A stretch of 64,000 bases of DNA, taken from Branchinecta lynchi. Taxonomy: Eukaryota; Arthropoda; Branchiopoda; Anostraca; Branchinectidae. Below the pieces are notes generated by a model. The model saw only the letters and a program-made list of their open reading frames with translations. It had not been told where the DNA came from and searched no databases. Numbering within the stretch: position 1 is the stretch's first letter; every line of letters begins with the position of its first letter. This document shows positions 22,625-31,057 of the stretch, piece by piece. Where the stretch lies: the NCBI GenBank assembly GCA_023053575.1, contig JAKZAP010000018.1, positions 930,001-994,000 of the forward strand, written 5' to 3'. The translations under genes and the position numbers were made by a program.

Positions 22625-23070
22625 GGCGTTTTTCCGTGTTCCCACAAACAGTTTGTGGGTCGATTGTGGCTCAAAAAGAGTGTTTCCGCCGTCTTTTGTG
22701 CGGCCCACAGGTGTGTTCCCGCGACCAACAATATTTATGTGGCTCGCTTTGTGGCTCGAATTCGAGAAACAACTGCCGAGGTGATTTTGTGGCTCGATTC
22801 TGGCGGGAAATTCAAATTTAGCAGCAAAATAATGTCAAAACGATCAAATTAACTACTTTCACAAACTTGCAGACATAAAACTGATGATCCTTTTTGCACA
22901 GGATGGCAAGGACGAAAGCCTTAAAATTTATTTATCTCAATTTTACATTTATTTTCAGACATCTGAAATTATCGCCCAAAAAAATAGACAACACGGGGTT
23001 TCCGCGAGTCTCAACTGTATAGAACACAATCGTGTTTCCGCGACAAGCACACTTGTGTGTGGCACACAAT
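22625..23070 (-). repeat. Family G element, right member of an inverted pair
   Basis: Begins TTTTTCCGTGTTCCCACAAACAG, with the near-palindrome CCCACAAACAGTTTGTGGG at 22640-22658, and runs in the opposite orientation to 20130-20545. Strand '-' is relative to that copy. Several short open frames run through it but show no protein family. Confidence 0.65.
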
Positions 23071-23289
23071 TGTTGCACGCTCTAAGTGGACTCGTTTTTG
23101 TCAAACCACGATGGTCTCATAATCAACCGTTGTGATAGGCCTAGTCAAAATTCGGATCCATGGGAAGGGGGTAATTTCACTTTCTGCTACTGAGACATAT
23201 GCAAAACCTGCACTACCTGGGAAGCAGATAGCAGATTTCCTACTCGTCACCTTTGTATCTATATTACTATGTCTGTACCAAATATGCTA

Positions 23290-24540
23290 ATGAGGATAGA
23301 TAGATAGATATCGCTTTTATTCTTTTCGAACTATCGTGGTGAAATCCAAATTTGTCGAAATCGTCATATACATGTAGACACTTATATATAAATGTGTCAA
23401 CGTCATATATAAAAGTAAACAATAAATAAGATTACAAATTTTAACGAAACACGGTACAAACGTCTTTTCATACCGTACATGGTCACATTTTAAGTGTTGG
23501 AGTTTTGGGATCCCCACTGAGGCCGCTCTTGCAGGTCGTTCGCGATCAGTATTGACCGGTGGGGGAAGTATATACTGTTTTCCCACAAGGTTTGTTTTCC
23601 CACTGTGTTGGTTTTCCCAAATGGTTCGCTTTGGATAGGGTTCTCAAGCATTTTCTTATCGGAAGCCATGCACAGTTTCAACCTACGGGACTCAAGGGAC
23701 TCGAGTCCCTTCGAGGCACCGAAGACCAACAGAAACTAGTCCGCTTGGAAGCGCTAAGCTAGAATATGACGAATTTCGTCTGAAGAACATGAAGACAACC
23801 CCTAACCATCTCCAAAAGAGGTGTTCTTGTCCTATTGTTTTTTTCCCGCTATAAATTTGTTTGGTTCCAAAAGAATAGATTTTTGTTTTGGATGAATAGC
23901 CGCGTTCTGTAGGCTACGTTTGCTTGCTTTTCTCAGACCACTCATCTTTATCTTCTGACTTGTAGGATGCATTAATTGTTTATTTTTCTTTCTTTTTGTT
24001 GGGGGGGGGGGGATGTTATGTCGGTCTCTATGTTAAGCGCTGAGCTATCTCTATGTACAAAGCGAAGTGAATATGATCCTCCAGTATTTCCGGATTTTAA
24101 TTGCACAACTTGAGATTCAGAGTTAAATTCAAGCGATGTCAGTTGCAGCTTGAATAAACGGCGTCCGTTGTCAGAGTTAAATTCAGATGGTGTCAGGTGC
24201 AGCTTGAATCAAACCTCAGACGACGTAGTCATAGTCTGAATCAAACCTTAAGGTCAATTGTATACAATAAGCTGTAATATATAAGATCGCCTTTTTCTTG
24301 GTCAGTCCAAATTCGTCATGTCCATTTTCCGTTTACAACAGGGGTTTAATAATTTTACTAATCAGGACGCTGGCGACTTGCTTTTCTTTTTTTGTCACTA
24401 TGGACTAATCCTCAATCTCGTCGGTTAGGACGTGTAAAACTTGCAATTATTTCCATGCTCGTAAATAAAATAAAATAAGTAATAATAAAAAAGTAGCCTA
24501 ATAAAAAGGCATAGTCAAAATATGACCTAAGTCATAGTCA
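23290..24540. other. ZFAND intron with GATA microsatellite, poly-G run and AT-rich sequence
   Basis: A short GATA run lies at 23295-23311 and a poly-G run at 24000-24012. At 24110-24240 the words CAGAGTTAAATTCA(A/G) and GTCAGTTGCAGCTTGAAT occur twice (about 24117-24160 and 24172-24212). No coding exon is recognised. Confidence 0.4.
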
Positions 24541-24559
24541 AAACTATGAATGCTGCATT

Positions 24560-25205
24560 GCATCCTTATAGTTCAACTTAAAAGCCAAATTATTTCTGTG
24601 TCATTTAGCTGAAATCTTTAAGAGATTTTTTCATTTTCCACTACCTGCTCTAGTTATTACGTTCAGAATATCTGCTGTCGTCCCACAAAGTAAATTCTGG
24701 GGGATTTTTTTCTCAACACAAACACGGCTTTTCAGTGGGCAATGGTGAGCTTGGTGAAGACTACTTAGTGCCTGAGTCAAACAAAATCATAAGTCTTTCT
24801 CGTAAGGCATACAACACAGATACAAGCGCATAGAGGTACCACAAATCACACGAAATTCCGCTATCTGAAAATCGATTATTCGTGAATAGCGGAACAAGGA
24901 ATTAACATTTCAGCGGGGGGGGGGGGGTCATTAAAAAGCCTTCTTCACGGATTCCGAAGATCTGTTTCCGTCGGACTAAGCTAGATAGTGAAGATAACAC
25001 GGACGCTTTCAGGAGACAAGGATGAAGGATTGAACTGAAAAGGGCTGGGATAGGACAATCTAGTTACCCATCACTTATTCACGTAAGTTGGCTAGAATAC
25101 CCGCTGAAAATGCGTTAATTCGTTGTTCGGCTATTCACGAATAATCGATTTTCCAATAGTGAAATTTCTGTGTGGTTTGTGGTACCTCAATTCCCTTGTA
25201 GTTTG
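24560..25205 (+). repeat. Family H/I element, long copy
   Basis: The segment AAAGCCAAATTATTTCTGTG..CGGCTTTTCAGTGGGCA..TCTTTCTCGTAAGGCATAC..AAGCGCATAGAGGTACC runs directly into ACAAATCACACGAAATTCC..AATCGATTATTCGTGAATAGCGG. This second half recurs inverted at 25095-25200, making a foldback of about 80-bp arms. The same two segments in the same order occur at 52240-52975, so they belong to one element. At 24833-24843 the sequence GAGGTACCACA is the unoccupied counterpart of an insertion site at 52544. A poly-G run lies at 24906-24917. Confidence 0.6.
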
Positions 25206-25359
25206 CATCAAATGCGTTATGCATCAAATAGTGTATTGTCCCACCAAAGAAGGCATACTTCAAGAGGGGCGTTTTCAATAAGACATGCAGGAGTAGCGCT
25301 ATCAAATGAAATACCTCTGTGTATGAGGAAACCCTTCAGTCTTTTGAAAAACTACTAAA

Positions 25360-25746
25360 GGCGTATTCCCCCGTCCCCCGCGTTTTCGCTTGTCCCGGGG
25401 ACTCATTCCCCGTATTCTCGCGAGTCCCCACAGACGGGGAAGGCTCCCATTATCATCACCATCATCAAATAGGAGTCCCTGTCAGATTCGGAGGGGAATC
25501 AATTTTTGCTGGTGTTGGTGCAATGTAAAATTAATTAAAACAGTCGGAACAAACAAAACCAAAAATAAAGTTGATCCAGACTAATTTCGTCAACTGCATA
25601 TTTTTTTTTCGAACAAAAGCCATTTTGGAAGCATTCCCCGTGTTCTCGCTGTTTCTGGACGTGGATTCCGCGTGGACTGCCCTCTATTCTCACCGTTCCC
25701 TTCAATTCCCCGAGGAGTCCTCGCGGAACGGCGAGAAAACGCTTTT
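25360..25746. mobile_element. Short terminal-repeat element, complete copy (copy 2)
   Basis: Ends GGCGTATTCCCCC and GGCGAGAAAACGC form an imperfect terminal inverted repeat. Internal segments match 1-382 throughout. It is about 387 bp, non-coding, and unusually rich in short TCCCCG / CGGGGA words. Confidence 0.55.
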
Positions 25747-25964
25747 TCAAGTGATAATAGGTGAGAGTCGGTCAGTTGGTATTTGTAAATGTATTTAAAC
25801 AATAACGTTTCTTTTTTTATGTATGTTATAAAAAGGAGTACTATTGTATGAGCTCCTTATTTGTATGTTCGTTCCCATAGGCCGCATGCCCTTTTTTTTT
25901 TGGCGGACACGCAGTTTGTTCCTGGAAGTTTATTATTTTGTGTGTGTAATAAATAATATGAAAT

Positions 25965-26245
25965 CTGAATCTTGTATCCCTTACGAGAAAGATTTACGAT
26001 TTTGTTTGTTCAGGCACTAAGCGGTCTTCACCACTGCCCACTGAAAAGCCGCGTTTCCATAAGAAAAAACTTACCCGCGTCATAGTAGATTTTACGTCAT
26101 GGAGACCACAGCAGATATTTTGAACGTCATTGCTAGAGCAAATAGTGGAAAATAAAAAAGTCCCTTAGCCGAGTCCAAATAATTAAGTGCATTCAGTTAA
26201 ATGACACACAAATAAGTTGGCTTTTCAGTTTAACTTAAATAGAGT
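25965..26245 (-). repeat. Family H/I element, inverted partial copy
   Basis: On the minus strand it reads AACTGAAAAGCCAACTTATT, CATTTAACTGAATGCACT, TTTTCCACTATTTGCTCTAG, GCGGCTTTTCAGTGGGCAG and TCTTTCTCGTAAGGGATAC. These are the same segments, in order, as 24560-24810 and 52240-52545. It lies in inverted orientation about 1.2 kb from the first. Confidence 0.6.
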
Positions 26246-26511
26246 TTTCTACGGAGATAGGCCAACACGAGGATACCTGGTCGCGCAGTAGACAAACAGC
26301 GCAGAAAGGACTCCTAGATATGCGTAAATTAAAGACGAAAGAAAACTTGGCACGCAATTCGTGCAAGCCGACGACTGCCAAAAATAATATTAGTATTACT
26401 TAGAAGACCCAAAAAACGAGATCTCTCTGCAGATTATTTGGCAGACTATTCCGTTCCAAGAACTAGGCATGTTCCGTAAGCGGTGGGGGTCGTAAGTAGA
26501 CTAAGTAAATA

Positions 26512-26952
26512 CAGGAGTGTTGCATGAAGCTGCCCTTACTATGGCACCGCCCACCCCCCAATTGGCCATGGTACATGATCCTGCCACCTTGGATCATGAA
26601 GCTGCCACCCCCAGAAAAATCACGCAAATTCAAAGAAAACAGCAAATTTTGTTATTTGCAAAAGGTCAAGGAACCTCTCTGACCAAACAGCTGGCTTCTA
26701 ACTTCACCATGTAGCAAAATACCATTTTCAGCAAAGTGGGCGACTCCATGATCACTTGGGTGCCTATATTCTTTTGGGTTCTCCAGCTTAGTCTTGAACA
26801 ATTACAAATAAACTATGGTACCAGCAGAAAGCGAAGGTTCTAAGCTTCCTTTCAGGATACTCCACTGAATTTTATTTCAACCTTTACTCTTTTTCCCTAA
26901 GTCATTTCCCCAAAATAGGAGTTTAGGGTGGCAGCTTCATGCAACACTCCTG
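26512..26952. mobile_element. Terminal-inverted-repeat element (hAT-like ends)
   Basis: CAGGAGTGTTGCATGAAGC at the left is exactly inverted at the right (GCTTCATGCAACACTCCTG), with a terminal repeat of about 22 bp. Length is 441 bp, no transposase. An 8-bp duplication is not evident, so the superfamily stays open. Repeated words TCATGAAGCTGCC occur inside. Confidence 0.6.
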
Positions 26953-27039
26953 TAGGTATGAAGCAGGAGGTCATGCGAAATAATCCGAATTTCCGAAGAA
27001 CAGGTAAGTTCATGTTTCCGGCTACGAATGTTTCCATGT

Positions 27040-27840
27040 GTCTTTACCGCGTCTGGGAAACGTTACGCATTGAACGTTATGAAACACCGCCAGAAAACCA
27101 TCTGACGACTTTATCATCACGATATCGGAGAAGTCAGCAGATGCCTTTTGGACGGTTTCTCGTCTATTCTTGTCAATGCTTGTTATGACTAACGTTCAAT
27201 CCATAACGTTTGCACAATCACAACAGACAACGTTCCAAGTGTTATCTCTTCAAACTGCGCATCCTTGTGTTATCTGTTATGAAACTTCTGACAGTTGTAC
27301 TATAGTTTCACTCATGCCCATGGCGACCCAGCACGCCTCAACGCTGTAAGCCCAACCTCACTCTCGCAGAATTCATCTATCAGGACCAAAAACTTTGTAA
27401 GGTCGCAAAAAAGCAAAAAATGACTGCAGTAGCAATTACCTTTGTCATCGAAAAGAATGATGAAAAACTCACTGAGCATAAATTTAAATATCGCTTTTTT
27501 GTATATATTAAATTGTGGTTTTGGTAACCCATGTCATTAGTCTGCTTTAATTGAGGCTACGCACCCTACCCGACGAAAACAGAGTCGAATATTATTAAGT
27601 CGACCAATCAATTAATTTTATTTCAACCCTAATAGCACTAGGCTAACATGGGTGGAAAAACAAACACAAAGAACTGAGGAATACGGAAAAACAGCATTTA
27701 AAGTGAGGAAAATTAAGGATTTAAACGGATGATGCCAAAGTTTAGCATTTAGAACGGCGATCAATAGGATGCGAAACTTTTTCTAACACTGTCAGAAGTT
27801 TGATAACAGATCACACAACGTTATGGGAATATGCCTGTTA
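27040..27840. repeat. Diverged element with internal inverted repeats
   Basis: GTTATCTGTTATGAAACTTC near 27271-27290 is repeated inverted near 27786-27807 (GAAGTTTGATAACAGATCAC). The words AACGTTATG and CATTGAACGTTATGAAAC flank both sides. No protein coding is recognised between them. Confidence 0.4.
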
Positions 27841-28080
27841 TGATCGCTTAACGTATTTTTCGAGACAAAACTTCTGTTCTGACCATTTTAAGTTCTAAAT
27901 TCCTGGAAAAGATGTCAAATTAAGGACGCCATTACAGACAGATTCTCATAAAGTTTGACACAAGAATGCAAACATGTGTTATCTACTATTATTGAACTGT
28001 GTAGTCGAAGATAAGGCATTCTGACTGTAGCCTTGCTAGATATTATGCTGAAGTCGCACCAGAAACGACACTGGACTTAC

Positions 28081-28275
28081 CGGTAAGTCCAACCTTCTTC
28101 CTGCAGCTGGCGCATCGATTCGTCTTCTTCTTCTTGTCAGCGCCGTCATTAGAACCGGATTCATCGAGTGACGCCACACTGCTCGCTTCAGACGGGCACT
28201 CGCTTGTGGCAGAGGCGAGGGATGCGGAGCTAGACACACTAGGTAGCGGATGCACGGAAGCAGCTTGACTGGATT
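28081..28275 (-). CDS. ZFAND5/6-type protein, third coding exon (start of AN1 finger)
   Basis: Encodes a Ser/Ala/Glu-rich low-complexity linker followed by KKKKTNRCASCRKKVGLTG, the first Cys pair of the AN1 zinc finger. It starts after CGTCATTTAG in phase 1 (E split with the previous exon) and ends ACCG|GTAAGT in phase 1, continuing to the exon at 18622. The RC..CRKKVGLTG wording is near-invariant in ZFAND5/6 proteins. The donor site sits in the centre of an 18-bp perfect palindrome. Confidence 0.96.
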
Positions 28276-28510
28276 CTAAATGACGAAAATAAGAAATGAC
28301 TCATCACTTACTTCACATGGTTCTGTCAACGAACATCATATGATAAGACAATATATGAAGAGGCTCTCATTAAACTGGACTTCCCAAATTAACTGACCGC
28401 AGAAATACTTATTTGGAGCAAAGATAATGTTCTGTCCCCAGATAGTCAGACAAAAAAGTACAAACACACAGATCAGACGAAAAAGCCTATAAAAATGATT
28501 ATTTTTGTAT

Positions 28511-28822
28511 TTATTCCAGCAATGTTTTCTACGGATACGTCAGCTAAGATTCTTCATAAGCGATATTTCGGCCCTTCTTGGCAAGGGTCCTCGTCAGGCT
28601 TCCAATCCTCTTGTTCAACTTCGGGGAAAGAAACAAACTAACAAACCTGTAATTATTACAGGTTTGTTTCTTTCCCCGAAGTTGAACAAGAGGATTGGAA
28701 GCCTGACGAGGACCCTTGCCAAGAAGGGCCGAAATATCGCTTATGAAGAATCTTAGCTGACGTATCCGTAGAAAACATTGCTGGAATAAATGTTTCAAAG
28801 TCAGCTTGGGCTCAAAGAATAT
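28511..28822. mobile_element. Inverted-dimer hammerhead-like element with 12-bp duplication
   Basis: The body 28509-28791 is a near-perfect palindrome. Arms of about 135 bp differ only by an extra 8-bp CTAACAAA in the left arm, meeting at CTGTAATTATTACAG. A tail, TGTTTCAAAGTCAGCTTGG then GCTCAAAGAATAT, follows only on the right. TTATTTTTGTAT occurs directly before (28499-28510) and after (28823-28834), a target-site duplication. Each arm carries CTGACGAGGACCC, CCAAGAAGGGCC and GAAATATCGC, the hammerhead-like core, on opposite strands. Confidence 0.8.
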
Positions 28823-28849
28823 TTATTTTTGTATGTTTGGGGGGGGGGA

Positions 28850-29530
28850 GTCTATTCCCCCTCTCCTCCCATTATCCGTGCGTCGGTCCGAGAGGAACAC
28901 TAACGATCAGTTTTCTCCATATCCTGCTAATTCTTCTGCCCAACTTTTACGTAGTTTCGTCCGATCATTTATTTCTGGTCATATATTGTCAATTTGTTTC
29001 GTATCTGTGTATTTCGTAAATATTTTGCTTTAAGCTATTTGGAAAATAAACTTGATAGATTGATGATGATGTTGATGGGCGAATCCCAATCTGGATTCGA
29101 ATCCAGGATTCGTCCTTTTGGACAGCCTCAAACCTTCTGCTTGTCAGACTGGATTCGGATCCAAACCGTCTCCTTACGAATCCGCTCACATTTCAGTTCT
29201 ACATCCTTCCAGTTTCCGTTTCCCGATTTTTACACAGTGGGCTTAGGCAATCGAACTTTTTGATCTCCGCCACCAACCATCCTCAGTAATCTATCACGTT
29301 ATCTGATTACTTAGAGATCAGTGCGTTTTGTCACTTCTGATTTTTATCCTATAACCAATGTATATGATTCGATTTATGTTAAGGTTATAGGATTCGAATC
29401 CTCAGCAAGAAATGGTGGATTTCAATTCTGAATTGGATTCGTACCTAGCCCTGAATTCGGATTCGAGCGCTTTCATGATCGGATTAGCCCATCTCTGATA
29501 GCAACAACTTGTTTCTGACTAATACAAAAG
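28850..29530. other. ZFAND intron with ATTCGAATCC-rich stretch
   Basis: A poly-G run lies at 28840-28849. The words GGATTCGAATCC and GATTCGGATCC recur at 29090-29165 and 29390-29470. They resemble a tRNA B-box, but no cloverleaf can be drawn around them. Confidence 0.4.
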
Positions 29531-29534
29531 CCAA

Positions 29535-29935
29535 ATGGATCGGCTCGAGAGTATCCAAAAGTGTTCCGTAAAGCTTATCCTTGGACAGGGGTATTTGACT
29601 TTCGAAGACAGTCTTGTTAAACTCAACCGGACTACGCTGTCTGATAGGAGGCACGGACTGACGATAGATTTTGGTTCAGTGTCAGAGGCATATTACGTAT
29701 TCCTAATCAACCACTTACCCGGATCTTGTCTGGCTTTGTTTCCGTGTATGCCACTCCACGAAATGATGCTTGTCGAAAACTCATAGATATCACGTTACTT
29801 CCCGAGGGGTTGCCCACTCTCGATTTTACAGTACAGCAAGCGCGTACAACACCGGTGGTTTCGATCGTTGCCGGCAAAGCGTGTACAGCTGGTACGCGGA
29901 ATGGGTAACCCCTCGCCTCTTACGTTTTGGGATCC
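29535..29935 (+). pseudogene. LINE fragment (reverse-transcriptase C-terminal region)
   Basis: Translation begins MDRLESIQKCSVKLILGQGY, continues FEDSLVKLN and LSDRRHGLTIDF, and in a shifted frame LLPEGLPTLDF. The R.E.IQKRs.kLILG..Y.sYeD.L..Ln...L..RR pattern is the conserved end of many animal non-LTR retrotransposon polymerases. It is frameshifted and severely 5'-truncated. The segment ends with a TTTTGGGATCC word similar to the family B end. Confidence 0.55.
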
Positions 29936-30359
29936 AAAAACCTCTTCTTCAATTATTAAAGATGTCGATGGATATGGCGCGAAATGGGGTAAACCATAAC
30001 CAATCAGTAGGAATGATGTTTATGAACAAAGCTGTTTTTTTCTCTGCAAAATCCTAAAACCAGCCGACATTCTATTCAGAAAAGCAGGAAATCAAATTCG
30101 CCTTTCAGCAACAAGTCAGTCAATCTTGTCCCCTTACTAATTATTGTGTGAGCATTTATACTTTTTTACTCGCAACAATCTAACATACATAGCTGCGTAA
30201 TCTAATACAAAAGCTAATAGCTAAAGTACAGAACAAACCACAGCAAACAAGTCCTAACCTATATATATTGCCTAACCTACATATATCCTGCCTACCTACA
30301 CAATAATTAACGCCTATCCGCCCCTCTCTCTCTCTTAAAAATAAGCAACAACTCTTTAC
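29936..30359. other. ZFAND intron, no recognised feature
   Basis: AT-rich. It ends with the donor GTAAAG of the next exon (read on the minus strand). A CTCTCTCTCTC run lies at 30323-30335. Confidence 0.4.
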
Positions 30360-30531
30360 CTTCTAGGTTTTCTATTGATGGAACAGTTGGTTGTGCGGTA
30401 ACAACAGGACTTATCACTGATTGGCTAGCTGAGGGGGAAGCTGAGGACGATAACTGGCTGAATGGAAGAGAGGGAGATGACCTTCCAGCACTGCTGGAAC
30501 TGATGGGCGGTGCTTGTTTCTTCTTCAGAGC
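30360..30531 (-). CDS. ZFAND5/6-type protein, second coding exon (linker)
   Basis: Encodes a Ser/Pro-rich linker (ALKKKQAPPISSSSAGR, then SPSLPFSQLSSSASPSASQS, ending SIENLE). It lies between the N-terminal A20 finger and the C-terminal AN1 finger, the usual disordered region in this family. It starts after GGGAATTCCAG in phase 0 and ends GAAG|GTAAAG in phase 1, both matching the neighbouring exons. The sequence itself is not conserved; the assignment rests on position, strand, open frame and splice phase. Confidence 0.88.
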
Positions 30532-30576
30532 CTGGAATTCCCAGAAAGATGTATGGGACACATGAGCTAGCTTCAT

Positions 30577-31055
30577 CCAATATAAATCAAATCAAGACAA
30601 ACCACACCAAGTAAACCAAAACCTTCTGCTAGTCCCTGACAAACAAGAATAGGTGGAGACACAGGTCCATTCTTACCAATCCTAAGTAAAACACTGCTAA
30701 GGCAAGATAAGATTTTAATTGCTCTAAAAGCCAGCGGCCATGGCAAACAGAAACAACCACGAATAAATAAAGGCCAACATTAATACACCCTTAGTGACAC
30801 CTATCCCTACGTGTTGGGACTTCCCCACTCGAAACAAGTCTTCCCCATAATGCTTCACATCCATTTTTATTTTGCTTCCCTTCCATTTACTCAAAAGATT
30901 ATTGATAATAAAAAAAAAAATTCACTCATCACATTCACACATTAAATACTTAAAGTTTTTGATGGGAATTAACACGAAAAAACAGAAAACAAAATACTAC
31001 AAAGAACAATAATGCAAATAATTAGTTTAATTTTTTTACACATTTTCCATTATGC
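30577..31055. other. ZFAND intron, no recognised feature
   Basis: AT-rich, no recognised repeats or exons. Confidence 0.4.
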
Positions 31056-31057
31056 CT

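Noticed and set aside
28505..28798. Two open frames with almost the same protein on opposite strands
   Set aside because: A direct consequence of the palindromic element 28511-28822, not genes.
29080..29170. GGATTCGAATCC words as a tRNA B-box
   Set aside because: No acceptor, D or anticodon arm can be drawn at the proper spacing.
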